Assembly (NCBI RefSeq): GCF_027587175.1
Contig: NZ_JAPCID010000043.1
Coordinates: 1 to 64,000, forward strand
Direction of reading: 5' to 3'
DNA length: 64,000 nucleotides
DNA from: Solirubrobacter deserti
Lineage (GTDB): Bacteria; Actinomycetota; Thermoleophilia; Solirubrobacterales; Solirubrobacteraceae
Positions 17,137 to 26,185 of the stretch are shown here, piece after piece. The notes beneath the pieces are model-generated. The model was not told the DNA's origin. It did not search any database and saw only the letters and a program-made list of their open reading frames with translations. Within the stretch, counting starts at the first letter, position 1. Every line of letters starts with the position of its first letter. Position numbers and translations under genes: made by a program.

Positions 17137-17156
17137 CTTGTGCCATCACTCACAAG
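17137..17156 (-). promoter_or_regulatory. Inverted repeat upstream of the membrane-protein gene
   Basis: CTTGTG (17137-17142) and CACAAG (17151-17156) flank an 8-base spacer and abut the GTG start at 17136. It could be an operator or part of a leader. Small arms, so low confidence. Confidence 0.3.
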
Positions 17157-17284
17157 GGCGAACCAGCTCACCCCTATGGGTACGGATAACCCGCACCCGA
17201 ACATCGCGGCTGCTCGGAGGTTCAACTGGACCGGATCGTCCAGGCTGCGGAGCAACCTCGACTCGGTAAGGAGACCGGCCACAC

Positions 17285-20200
17285 ATGACCGCCACGGAAG
17301 GCGCGGCGAAGCGGCTCACGCTGCTCGTCGCCCTGATCACGACCCTGCTCGCCGCGCCCGCGGCGCACGCCGCCACGGTGAAGCCGTCCAAGCCCACCGG
17401 CGTGCCAGCCTCGATCGCGCAGGGCGGGTCGTTCACCGTCACGGTGCCGGTGAAGAAGGCGACCAAGAGGACGAAGGTCGCGCTCACGCTCTCCAAGGAC
17501 GCGAAGGCCGACAAGAAGGACGTCAAGCTCGCGACGCTCAAGGCGGTCAAGAAGAAGTTCACGGCCAAGCTGACGATCAACGCGGCTCCTGGTGCGTACC
17601 AGTTGCTGGCGTGCGTCGGCAAGGCGTGCGCGGCGAAGCCGCTGAAGGTGACGGCGAAGGCCACGCCGCAGCCCGCACCGAGCGCCCCTACCGCGCCCGC
17701 GCCGATCTCGCGTCCTGCTCCTGGCAACGAGAACCTGCCGCCGGGCCCGACGCCGACGCCGGACCCGGACAGCAAGCCGGGTGATCCGACACCGACCCCG
17801 ACGCCCCCGCCGCCGATTCCCCAGGACCCGAAGGACGTCGCGCCGGAGCTCGACCCGGGTGCCGCCACGTCGGTCTACGACGCCACGAAGTTCCTGTACT
17901 CCGGCGCCGCGCCGATCCAGCGCAACGTGGAGCCGGGCGCGATCAGCGAGAAGACCGTGGCCGTGCTGCGCGGCACGGTCAAGGACCGCGACGGCAAGCC
18001 GATCGAGGGCGTCACGGTCACGATCGTCGACCACCACGACCTCGGCTTCACCCGCACCCGGGCCGACGGCCAGTTCGACATGGTCGTCAACGGCGGCGGC
18101 GTGACCGTGCAGTTCGAGAACGCCGGCTTTCTCCCGGTCCAGCGCACGCTGTCGCCGAACTGGCAGGACTACGAGACGCTCGACGACGTCGTGATGGTTC
18201 CGGTGGACCCGAACGCGAAGGTCATCGACCCGAACTCGACGCAGCCGTTCCAGGTCGTCCAGGGCACCGAGTCCGAGGACAAGGACGGCGAGCGGCAGGC
18301 CACGTTGCTGGTCCCCAAGGGCACGGACGCCACGATGGAGCTGCCCAACGGCCAGACGCGCGCGGTCGACGAGCTCAAGATCCGCGTGACCGAGTTCACC
18401 TACGGCGAGCAGGGCGACGAGGCCATGCCGGGCTCGCTGCCCGCCAACTCGGGCTACACCTACGCCGCCGAGTTCAGCGTCGACGAGGCGCTGAAGGCCG
18501 GCGCGACCGAGGTCAGCTTCGACCAGCCGCTGATCAACTACACCGAGAACTTCATCGGCGCACCCGTCGGCTCGCCCGTCCCGACGGGCTACTACGACCG
18601 CGAGACCGCCGAGTGGAAGGCGGCCAAGAACGGCCGCGTGATCGAGGTCCTGGCCGACGGGGTCGACACGGACGGCGACGGGAAGGCCGACAACGGCCTC
18701 GGCATCACCGACGACGAGCGCCGCCGGCTCGCGTCGCTGTACGAGCCCGGCCAGGAGCTCTGGCGCGTGCTCATCACCCACTTCACGCCGTGGGACCACA
18801 ACTGGCCGTACGGTCCGCCGCCGGGCGCCAAGCCGCCCAAGCTCAAGGAGTTCGAGTGGAAGGACCCGAACGACCCGTGCCAGCAGCAGGGCTCGGCGAT
18901 CGGCTGTGAGACCCAGACGTTGAGCGAGTCGATCCCGCTCACCGGCACCGGCATGACGCTCGACTACTCGACCGAGCGCACGCCGGGCTGGCGCGTCGAC
19001 GAGACGCTGCAGATCCCGATCACGGGCGCGACGATCCCGCCGCGGCTGAAGGGCATCTCGCTCACGATCGACGTCGCCGGCAAGACGATCGAGAAGCGCT
19101 GGTGTGACCCGAACTACCCGACCACGGGCGCGAGCACGTGCAAGGACTACCCGCTGATCACGCCCAACCTGGACTTCGCGTTCCGCTGGGATGGCCTGGA
19201 CGCTTACGACCGCCAGATCCAGGGCCGCGTGACGGCGAAGATCAACGTGATCTACGTCTACGAGTTCAACTACTACGACGCACCCGAGGACTTCGAGTCG
19301 TCGTTCGGGCAGTTCGGCTCGGACACCCAGGTCTTCGACGGCCGCTTCGCGTGCGGCAACCGGTCCGGCAACATGGACACGCACTTCTTCTGCGGCATCC
19401 CGATCGGGCAGACGATCACGCGCGCCATCGGCTCCTGGGACGCGCGCCCGACGGACGGGCTCGGCGGCTGGTCGTTGCGCGATCACCACGCGTACGACCC
19501 CGTGGAGCGCGCGCTGCGCCGCGGTGACGGCTCGACCGTCCGCTCGGAGGCCATGGCCCCGGTCGTGGAGACGCTCGCGGGCACGACCAACTCGGGCGTC
19601 GGCGGCGGCCGCGGCTCGAGCAACTACCCGAAGGACGGCGCGCCCGCCGACGAGTCCAACATCGACTACCTGGCCGACTACGTGCGCTCGCCCGACGGCA
19701 ACCTGTACCTGCACAACGGCCTCAACCGCAACGACATCTTCCGCATCAGCCGCGACGGCAAGATCTACCTGTTCGCCGGCAACGGGGTCAAGGGCGGCCA
19801 GCCGACGGGCGACGGCGGCCCGGCCAAGGCCGCCGGTCTCGGCACCGTGCAGCAGCTGGCGGCCGCGCCGGACGGCTCGCTGATCATCGCCTCCTACGGC
19901 GACGACTGGGACACGGAGGTCCTGCGCAAGGTCTCGCCCGACGGGTCGAAGATCGAGCGCATCGCGGGCACGCTGGACCGCAGCGCGCCGATGGGTGACG
20001 GCAAGCCGGCGCTCGAGGCGCACATCGGCGTCGTCAACGACATGGCCGTCGCGCCCGACGGCACGATCTACTGGACCGAGCGTCCGACCCAGCGCAGCGG
20101 CTGGAAGGGCCTGCTGCGCAAGGTCGCGCCGGACGGGATCGTGACCACGGTCGCGGGCCTCGGCACCAAACCGGCCGAGAACGGCACGCCGGCGGCCGAG

Positions 20201-23200
20201 GCGTCGCTGGGCAGCGACCCGCAGGGTGTGGCGATCGGCAACGACGGCTCGATCTACATCGCCCAGCGCTACGAGAAGATGGTCACGCGCATCGACCCGT
20301 CGGGCCGCGCGTTCCGCTTCGCCGGCAAGGGCAACCACGACGAGCGCGGCAAGCTCGGCCTCGGCGGCCAGGCCTCGCAGTCCTACATCGACTCGCCGTA
20401 CACGCTCGCCGCGGGCACTGACGGCAACGTCTACATCCGCGTGCTCGGCTACGACGTCTCGCCGTCCTCGTCGGTGATCCTCCGCGTGGACCCCAACGGC
20501 GTGCTCCAGCAGTACGCCGGCCGTCTGATCGGCACCTGCGGGTCCGGTGCCGTCGACGGCGAGGGCGCGACCAGCGTCTGCCTGTCCGACCACTCGCGCA
20601 CGATCGGCGTGGACGGTGACGGCGGCCTGACGTTCGCCGACGGCCGCTACCGGATCCGCAAGGTCGCGCCGCCGCTGCCGGGCTTCGACGCCGACGGGCT
20701 GGCGCTGCCGTCCAGCGACGGCTCCGAGGTCTACGAGTTCGACCGCAACGGCCGCCATCTGGCCACGCGCAACGGCTTCACGGGCGCGAAGATCCGCACG
20801 TTCGAGTACGACGCGGCCAAGCAGCTGGTGGGCGTGGTGGACGCGGGCGGCAACCGCACGCGGATCGAGCGCGACGGCGCCGGCAAGGCGCTCGCGATCG
20901 TCGCGCCGGGCGGGCCGCGCACGACGCTGGTCGTCAACAGCGACGGGTGGCTGGAGAGCGCGAAGAACCCCGCCGGCGAGGAGTTCCGCTTCACCTACGC
21001 GAACGGGCTCATCAAGTCCTTCCGCAAACCCGCGGGCGGGACGACGACGTTCGACTACGACGGCGTCGGCCGGCTGGTCAAGCACAACGGCGCCGACGGC
21101 GAGCACCGCACGCTCACGCGTGAGGAGCTCGAGGACGGCACGCGCGTGACGATCACCACGGGCGGCGGCAAGGCCACCAAGTACACGATGCAGGTGCTCG
21201 ACAATGGCGACCGCCGCCGCATCGTCGAGGAGCCGGCGGGCGGCAAGACGACCTCGACCGTACGCGTCGACGGGATCACCGAGCTGGTGCAGCCGGACGG
21301 CACCAAGACCGAGTACGAGATCGCGCCCGACCCGCGCTGGGGTGCGCAGGTGCCGATCGTGGCGGTCAAGACGGTCACGACGCCGGACGGTAAGACGTCG
21401 GTGGTCAAGCGCACCGACCGCGTGTCGCTGGCGACGCCGCGGGACCCGTTCTCGCTCACGTCCCTGCGCACCTCGTTCGCCGAGACCGGCGGCGGGACGC
21501 GCACGTGGGAGTACAGCGACGAGACCGTGACCGAGACGAGCGCCGGCGGACGCACGACGACCACCAAGCTCGACGTGTACGGCCGCGTGCTCGAGCAGTC
21601 GCTCGATTCCGACCTCGCGCCGCTCGTGTACACCTACGACGAGCGCGGGCGCGCGAAGTCGATGAGCCAGGGCGCCGAGTCGGTCACCTTCGCCTATGAC
21701 GCCAAGCACCGCCTGGTGTCGGAGACCGACGCGGCCGGGCACGTGACGGGGTACGTCTACGACGACGCCGATCGCGTGATCGAGAAGCGCCTGCCGGGCG
21801 GGCGGACGTACCGCTACAGCTACGACGACAACGGCAACATCGAGACGATGACCTCGCCACGCGGCAAGGTCCATCGCTTCGGCTTCACCGACGGTGACCG
21901 CTCGCAGGACTACACGCCGGCGTCCTCGACGGGCAAGTACGCGCGGGCGTACTCGAACGACCGTGCCTTGCAGAGCGTCGGGCTGCCGAGCGGCGCGACA
22001 CAGACGATGGGCTACGACACGGGCGGGCGGCTGACGTCCGAGGACCACGTGCAGTCCAAGCGCTCGTTCACGTACGAGGGCGGGCGCGACCAGTTCGACA
22101 CGATCACGCGCTCGCTCGCTGATGGCAGCGGGGCGCAGACGCTCGATGTCGACTATGACGGCGCGCTGCCGAAGCGGCTGACGTTCGGCGGCGTGGCCGC
22201 CGGCACGTACGAGTACACGTACGGCGACCGGGTGCTGCCGACGGCCGAGAAGCTGACCGTGGGCGCGACGACGGTCACGCGCGAGCTCGGGTTCGACGAG
22301 GACCGGCTGGCGACCAAGAGCGGCCCGTTCACGATCACGCGTCAGGGGCCGGGCGGCGCCGTGTCGAAGATCAGCGACGGCAAGCTCTCGCTCGAGTACG
22401 CCTACGACGACAACGGCCGGCCGGTCGGGCGGACCCTGAAGGTCGGAACCACCGAGCGCTTCTTCCAGCAGCTCACGTTCAACACCGTGGGCCTGGCGGG
22501 GGCGCGCTCCGAGCGCGTGGACGGCGCGGCGGACGCGCTGTCCTACGAGTACGACCCGGCGGGGCAGCTGCGGGCCGTCAAGCGCGGCGGGACCGTCGTC
22601 GAGTCGCACACCTACGACCTGGACGGCAACCGCCTGGGCGGCGGCGCCGAGTACGACGACCAGGACCGCCTGAAGGCGCGTGACGGCGTCAGCTACACGT
22701 GGGACGCCGACGGCTTCCTGCTCAGCCGCGGGGCGGACACGTTCACGTACTCGCGCAGCGGCGAGCTGCTCGCGGCCAAGGGCGTCCTCTACAGCTACGA
22801 CGCGATCGGGCGCCGGGTCGCGCGGATGGAGGGTGCGGCGAAGACCACGTACCTCTACGGCAACCCCGCGAACCCGTGGCAGGTCACGGCGTCGGTCGCC
22901 GGGGACGTGATCACGACGTACTTCTACGACGCCGACGATCGCCTGTTCGCGCTCGAGCGGGCGGGTGAGCGCTACTACGTGGGCGCGGACGCCAACGGCT
23001 CGCCGCGGATCGTGGTGCGCGCGTCCGACGGGGTCGTCGTGCGCAAGGTGGCGTACGATGCGTTCGGCGTCGAGACGCAGGTCACGGGCACGTTCGAGCT
23101 GGCGATCGGCTTCGCGGGCGGCCTGCGCGACGGCGTGACCGGGCTCGTGCGCTTCGGCCTGCGCGACTACGACCCGGTCGCGGGGCGCTTCACGGCCAAG

Positions 23201-23689
23201 GACGCGAGCTTCTTCAGCGGCTCGCCCCACAACCTGTACGACTACGCCGGCAACAACCCGATCACGATGCGCGACCCGTCCGGCCTGGTGTGCATCGGCT
23301 GGTCCATGTACGCGACGTTCGGCGGCGGCGTCCAGCTCTGCCGCGAGAACAAGTGGGACCTCGACGCCGACTGGTCGGTCTGCGGCGAGGCCGGCCTCGG
23401 CCTGGGCGGCGGCGCCGACCTCGACTTCGCGGGCGGCGCGGCCGACACCGGCGGCACCGCGTTCGCCGAGCTCACGGGTAAGGCGGGCTGGGTCGGCGGC
23501 ACGATCGGCGCCGAGCTCGACCTCAACTGCCTCAACGCCAAGGGCTCGGCGAAGGTCATGGTCGGATCGGTCACCGTCGGTGCCGACACCGGCGGCGGCT
23601 TCGCGGCCGGCGTCGGTCAGAACGACCTCCCGATGCCGGGTGCCCGCCTCGAAGGCAAGGTGGGCGTGAAGGTCTGCAAGAAGTGGTGA
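17285..23689 (+). CDS. Giant secreted RHS/YD-repeat protein with NHL propeller and novel C-terminal tip
   Basis: 2,134 residues; ATG with TAAGGAG upstream. 1-37 is a signal peptide. Then comes a Lys-rich beta domain and a Pro/Thr-rich linker (about 130-185). About 228-295 is a carboxypeptidase-regulatory-like domain (GTVKDRDGKPIEGVTVTI). About 760-1130 is an NHL/teneurin-type propeller (VETLAGT, SPDGNLYLHN, MAVAPDGTIYWTE). About 1145-2001 is YD/RHS repeats ending in the core signature RFGLRDYDPVAGRFTAKD and DPSGL. The last 133 residues after DPSGL are the variable tip: Gly/Ala-rich with five cysteines and no nuclease or deaminase motif I recognise. RHS shells encapsulate toxins or act as surface adhesins. 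A 12-bp hairpin follows. Confidence 0.88.
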   Translation: MTATEGAAKRLTLLVALITTLLAAPAAHAATVKPSKPTGVPASIAQGGSFTVTVPVKKATKRTKVALTLSKDAKADKKDVKLATLKAVKKKFTAKLTINAAPGAYQLLACVGKACAAKPLKVTAKATPQPAPSAPTAPAPISRPAPGNENLPPGPTPTPDPDSKPGDPTPTPTPPPPIPQDPKDVAPELDPGAATSVYDATKFLYSGAAPIQRNVEPGAISEKTVAVLRGTVKDRDGKPIEGVTVTIVDHHDLGFTRTRADGQFDMVVNGGGVTVQFENAGFLPVQRTLSPNWQDYETLDDVVMVPVDPNAKVIDPNSTQPFQVVQGTESEDKDGERQATLLVPKGTDATMELPNGQTRAVDELKIRVTEFTYGEQGDEAMPGSLPANSGYTYAAEFSVDEALKAGATEVSFDQPLINYTENFIGAPVGSPVPTGYYDRETAEWKAAKNGRVIEVLADGVDTDGDGKADNGLGITDDERRRLASLYEPGQELWRVLITHFTPWDHNWPYGPPPGAKPPKLKEFEWKDPNDPCQQQGSAIGCETQTLSESIPLTGTGMTLDYSTERTPGWRVDETLQIPITGATIPPRLKGISLTIDVAGKTIEKRWCDPNYPTTGASTCKDYPLITPNLDFAFRWDGLDAYDRQIQGRVTAKINVIYVYEFNYYDAPEDFESSFGQFGSDTQVFDGRFACGNRSGNMDTHFFCGIPIGQTITRAIGSWDARPTDGLGGWSLRDHHAYDPVERALRRGDGSTVRSEAMAPVVETLAGTTNSGVGGGRGSSNYPKDGAPADESNIDYLADYVRSPDGNLYLHNGLNRNDIFRISRDGKIYLFAGNGVKGGQPTGDGGPAKAAGLGTVQQLAAAPDGSLIIASYGDDWDTEVLRKVSPDGSKIERIAGTLDRSAPMGDGKPALEAHIGVVNDMAVAPDGTIYWTERPTQRSGWKGLLRKVAPDGIVTTVAGLGTKPAENGTPAAEASLGSDPQGVAIGNDGSIYIAQRYEKMVTRIDPSGRAFRFAGKGNHDERGKLGLGGQASQSYIDSPYTLAAGTDGNVYIRVLGYDVSPSSSVILRVDPNGVLQQYAGRLIGTCGSGAVDGEGATSVCLSDHSRTIGVDGDGGLTFADGRYRIRKVAPPLPGFDADGLALPSSDGSEVYEFDRNGRHLATRNGFTGAKIRTFEYDAAKQLVGVVDAGGNRTRIERDGAGKALAIVAPGGPRTTLVVNSDGWLESAKNPAGEEFRFTYANGLIKSFRKPAGGTTTFDYDGVGRLVKHNGADGEHRTLTREELEDGTRVTITTGGGKATKYTMQVLDNGDRRRIVEEPAGGKTTSTVRVDGITELVQPDGTKTEYEIAPDPRWGAQVPIVAVKTVTTPDGKTSVVKRTDRVSLATPRDPFSLTSLRTSFAETGGGTRTWEYSDETVTETSAGGRTTTTKLDVYGRVLEQSLDSDLAPLVYTYDERGRAKSMSQGAESVTFAYDAKHRLVSETDAAGHVTGYVYDDADRVIEKRLPGGRTYRYSYDDNGNIETMTSPRGKVHRFGFTDGDRSQDYTPASSTGKYARAYSNDRALQSVGLPSGATQTMGYDTGGRLTSEDHVQSKRSFTYEGGRDQFDTITRSLADGSGAQTLDVDYDGALPKRLTFGGVAAGTYEYTYGDRVLPTAEKLTVGATTVTRELGFDEDRLATKSGPFTITRQGPGGAVSKISDGKLSLEYAYDDNGRPVGRTLKVGTTERFFQQLTFNTVGLAGARSERVDGAADALSYEYDPAGQLRAVKRGGTVVESHTYDLDGNRLGGGAEYDDQDRLKARDGVSYTWDADGFLLSRGADTFTYSRSGELLAAKGVLYSYDAIGRRVARMEGAAKTTYLYGNPANPWQVTASVAGDVITTYFYDADDRLFALERAGERYYVGADANGSPRIVVRASDGVVVRKVAYDAFGVETQVTGTFELAIGFAGGLRDGVTGLVRFGLRDYDPVAGRFTAKDASFFSGSPHNLYDYAGNNPITMRDPSGLVCIGWSMYATFGGGVQLCRENKWDLDADWSVCGEAGLGLGGGADLDFAGGAADTGGTAFAELTGKAGWVGGTIGAELDLNCLNAKGSAKVMVGSVTVGADTGGGFAAGVGQNDLPMPGARLEGKVGVKVCKKW

Positions 23690-23700
23690 GCTGACCGCGG

Positions 23701-23729
23701 GCGCCCGCCGCGTTCGTCGCGGCGGGCGC
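23701..23729 (+). terminator. GC-rich hairpin terminator after the RHS gene
   Basis: GCGCCCGCCGCG (23701-23712) pairs perfectly over 12 bp with CGCGGCGGGCGC (23718-23729) around the loop TTCGT. No T tract follows, the form common in actinobacteria. It begins 11 bases past the stop. Confidence 0.75.
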
Positions 23730-23786
23730 TGCCGCTCGGGCAGGACCCGGTGACCGAAGCGCTCGGTTCGCGGGTACGAGGCCGTC

Positions 23787-24479
23787 ATTCCGAACCGACG
23801 GCCCAACCTCGCGCTGCTCGCGCTCGTCGCGTGTGCGTTCTTCGGCTGCGAGAGCGATCAGCGCGCCACGCTGCAGAAGCGGCGTGCCGCCGCGGCGACG
23901 CCGACGCCCACGCCCTCACCCCAGCCCGCTTCGGAGGACGACCGGCGCCTCGAGGGCGCGGCGCTCGCGCCCGACGACGTCCCATCGGGCTGGCGCGCAG
24001 AGGCGAGCGAAGGTGACATCGCCTCGTGCCAGCAGGTCCTCAACGCGCGCACCCGGGCGACGGGCAGCGCGGTCTCCCCGTCTTTCAGCGACGACTCCGG
24101 CTTGATGACGCAGTCGTGGGTGTTCCTCTACGCCGACCGCGCGATCGCCGAGCAGACGTACGTCGACCTCGCGCGCGATGACACCCGGTCCTGCATCGCC
24201 GAGGCGGTGATGCACGGGGTCGGCGATGCGGCCGAGAGCTACGACGCGCAGCCCGCCTCGCCCGACCCGCTTGGCCAGAAGAACGAGGCCGGGCGACTCA
24301 CGATCAAGCTCAAGGCGGCGGGCGGAACCCTGGCCCTGTTCGTCGACGTTCGCTTCGCGCTACGCGGGCGTGGCGTGGCGATGATGTTGTTCGTGGCGCC
24401 GGAGGAGCCGTTCGACGCGCAGCTCCGGGCGGACCTGGTCGAGGCGCTCGCCGAGCGCTTCGAGGCTGCGCTGGGCTGA
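23787..24479 (+). CDS. Lipoprotein with probable ATT start codon
   Basis: The frame is open from a TGA at 23751 to the stop at 24479 but holds no ATG, GTG or TTG before 24102. A start at TTG 24102 would discard a clear lipoprotein signal: basic NRRPN, hydrophobic LALLALVA, then CAFFGC with the lipobox cysteine. ATT at 23787 has ACGAGG five bases upstream and gives 230 residues. The mature part has a Thr/Pro-rich spacer (TPTPTPSPQP), then a domain with DDVPSGW, a Cys at DIASC, and alternating helix/strand to the end. The domain resembles PknH-sensor-like extracytoplasmic lipoproteins; family uncertain. It follows the RHS gene and could relate to it. Confidence 0.6.
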   Translation: MPNRRPNLALLALVACAFFGCESDQRATLQKRRAAAATPTPTPSPQPASEDDRRLEGAALAPDDVPSGWRAEASEGDIASCQQVLNARTRATGSAVSPSFSDDSGLMTQSWVFLYADRAIAEQTYVDLARDDTRSCIAEAVMHGVGDAAESYDAQPASPDPLGQKNEAGRLTIKLKAAGGTLALFVDVRFALRGRGVAMMLFVAPEEPFDAQLRADLVEALAERFEAALG

Positions 24480-24527
24480 CCCGAGAATCGGCACGGAGCC
24501 ACCCACCCGCAGGGGTAGACCCGACGG

Positions 24528-24881
24528 GTGCCCACCGGTTGGACCATCCGCGACACCGAAGATGACGGCGTCCAGTTCCTGATCGGCATGCGCTGGGGCG
24601 CGTTGTGGCGGCTGGCGTATCGCCCGTGGGTCGCGCACGCGTTCGTCCGCATGCTGCGTGCCTCGCCCGAGAGCGGGTTGGAGAAGACGTGGCTGAGCGT
24701 CCGGCCGGCCGGGCCCGTCGTGGTCCAGCGCTGGCAGAGCGCGGCCGACCTGCGACGCTGGGCCCGTGACCACGGCGAGGCACACGCCGAGCCGTGGCGG
24801 CGGTTCCGCCAGGAGATCGGGGGCACCGCCGACTGGGGCGTGTGGCACGACGTCCGCACACCCCGGGCGCAGGAGCTCTAG
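24528..24881 (+). CDS. DUF4188-like monooxygenase-family protein
   Basis: 117 residues from GTG 24528. The pattern matches the small ferredoxin-fold DUF4188/antibiotic-monooxygenase-like group: a strand FLIGMRWG, helix, SGLEKTWLSV, then VVVQRWQSAADLRRWARD and the closing WGVWHD strand. Such proteins are cytoplasmic dimers of unclear reaction. It overlaps the convergent SnoaL-like gene by 4 bases. Confidence 0.65.
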   Translation: MPTGWTIRDTEDDGVQFLIGMRWGALWRLAYRPWVAHAFVRMLRASPESGLEKTWLSVRPAGPVVVQRWQSAADLRRWARDHGEAHAEPWRRFRQEIGGTADWGVWHDVRTPRAQEL

Positions 24882-25207
24882 GGCGCGATCATCAGCCGGC
24901 GGATGCGGCCGTCGGCGAGCGCGAAGTCCCACTTGAGGTCGGCGACGCCGCCGGGGAAGTCGCCGGTGATGCGGCCCTCGACGAGGAAGCGGCCGGGGCC
25001 GCCGTTCGTGATCGCGAGGATCTCGGTGGTGTAGGTGAACTTCGAGGCGACGTCGGCTCGCCACGCGCGGATCGAGTCCGTCCCGCGATGGGTCTGCGCT
25101 TCGTCGACCACGGTGGCGTCGTCGGCGAACAGGGCGATCAGGCCGTCGAGGTCGCCGGCGGCGTCGAGGGCGAAGAAGCGGCGGATGGTGTCGTCGGTGT
25201 TGTCCAT
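24878..25207 (-). CDS. SnoaL-like (NTF2-fold) protein
   Basis: 109 residues. The opening TIRRFFALDAAGDLDGLIALFADDATVVDE is the typical SnoaL-like helix and strand, followed by GTDSIRAWRADV and a three-strand sheet ending VADLKWDFALADGRI. The family includes cyclases, isomerases and binding proteins of small hydrophobic ligands; catalytic residues cannot be assigned. It is divergent from the MerR regulator at 25297 and shares an intergenic region holding three copies of that regulator's half-site, so it is probably the regulated target. Confidence 0.75.
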   Translation of the reverse strand: MDNTDDTIRRFFALDAAGDLDGLIALFADDATVVDEAQTHRGTDSIRAWRADVASKFTYTTEILAITNGGPGRFLVEGRITGDFPGGVADLKWDFALADGRIRRLMIAP

Positions 25208-25234
25208 GGGGGAAGCTTCCGGCGTCCCGCCGTG

Positions 25235-25290
25235 GGAGGGTCAAGGGGCACTTGCGGGCTTGACCCTCCGGTAGCGGGAGGGTCGATACT
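25235..25290 (+). promoter_or_regulatory. MerR-type 19-bp-spacer promoter with three operator half-sites
   Basis: -35 TTGACC (25260-25265) and -10 GATACT (25285-25290) are exactly 19 bp apart. GACCCTCC (25262-25269) and GGAGGGTC (25277-25284) form a perfect 8-bp inverted repeat across the spacer. A third half-site, GGAGGGTCAA (25235-25244), is inverted relative to TTGACCCTCC. Transcription would begin at 25297, the ATG, giving a leaderless mRNA. The extra half-site lies toward the divergent SnoaL-like gene. Confidence 0.8.
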
Positions 25291-25296
25291 CAGCTG

Positions 25297-26112
25297 ATGG
25301 CCTCGCTCGTCACCATCGGCGACTTCTCCCGCGCCTCGCACCTGACGGTCAAGACGCTGCGCCACTACCACGACGCGGGACTGCTGGAGCCCAGCGACAT
25401 CGACCCGCAGACGGGCTACCGCTACTACTCGACCGACCAGCTGCCCGTCGCGCAGGTCATCCGCCGGCTGCGGAACCTGCGGATGCCGGTCGCCGACGTC
25501 AAGGCCGTGCTCGCCGCCGCCGACGCCGACGCCCGCAACCGGCTGATCGCCGACCACCTCGATCGCCTCGAGTCCGAGCTCGCCGAGACCCGGGCGGCGG
25601 TGAGCGAGCTGCGCGACCTGCTGCAGCCGCCGGCGCCGCACCCGATCGAGCACCGGACGGTCCCGCCGACACCCGCCATCGCCATCGAGGACACCGTCGA
25701 CCGCGACGACCTCTACGCCTGGTGGCAGGGCGCCATCGGCGAGCTCACCGCCACGGCCCGCGCGCAAGGCCTGCACCAGACGGGCCCGGTCGGGGGCCTG
25801 TACGCCGACGAGCTCTTCCACGACGGCCGCGGGCCGGCCACCGTCTACCTGCCGTGCGAAGGCACGATCAAGCCGATCGGCCGGGTCGTGGCGACGACGA
25901 TCCCGCAGGCCGAGCTCGCGGTCGCCCGCCACGACGGCTCACCGCGTGACATCGACCGCACCTACGGCGAGCTCGCCGCCCACGTCGTGAGGCACGAGAT
26001 CGGCGTCGCAGGTCCGCTGCGCGAGCACTACCTGCGCGGCATCGCCGAGACCGCCGACGCCGCCGAATGGCAGACCGAGATCGGCTGGCCGATCTTCCGC
26101 ACCCACGCATGA
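25297..26112 (+). CDS. MerR-family regulator with GyrI-like ligand domain (BmrR type)
   Basis: 271 residues. Residues 5-75 are the MerR DNA-binding domain (TIGDFSRASHLTVKTLRHYHDAGLL, then YRYYSTDQLPVAQ). 80-115 is the coiled-coil dimerisation helix (HLDRLESELAETRAAVSEL). About 120-271 is a GyrI-like/AraC-effector domain with YLPCEG and a terminal WQTEIGWPIF strand, the type that binds hydrophobic cations or drugs. It likely activates its own promoter and the divergent SnoaL-like gene. The gene is convergent with the diguanylate cyclase, with a hairpin between. Confidence 0.87.
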   Translation: MASLVTIGDFSRASHLTVKTLRHYHDAGLLEPSDIDPQTGYRYYSTDQLPVAQVIRRLRNLRMPVADVKAVLAAADADARNRLIADHLDRLESELAETRAAVSELRDLLQPPAPHPIEHRTVPPTPAIAIEDTVDRDDLYAWWQGAIGELTATARAQGLHQTGPVGGLYADELFHDGRGPATVYLPCEGTIKPIGRVVATTIPQAELAVARHDGSPRDIDRTYGELAAHVVRHEIGVAGPLREHYLRGIAETADAAEWQTEIGWPIFRTHA

Positions 26113-26162
26113 AGGCCGGCACGCCTTACGAGATGGTCAGCGCGAGCCCGAACCACTGCATG

Positions 26163-26182
26163 GCGAGCGTGTGCCCGCTCGC
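26163..26182. terminator. Bidirectional hairpin between convergent genes
   Basis: GCGAGCG (26163-26169) and CGCTCGC (26176-26182) form a 7-bp stem with a 6-base loop, between the MerR stop (26112) and the cyclase stop (26186). The placement suggests termination for the plus-strand transcript. Confidence 0.5.
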
Positions 26183-26185
26183 GCG

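Noticed and set aside
17222-23806. A minus-strand open frame of over 2,000 codons opposite the RHS gene
   Set aside because: It is the codon-complement shadow of a high-GC gene: Arg/Ala/Asp/Val-rich low-complexity translation, no domains. Similar shadows at 1929-4328, 45189-48014, 55551-58757 and 59597-62236 were dropped for the same reason.
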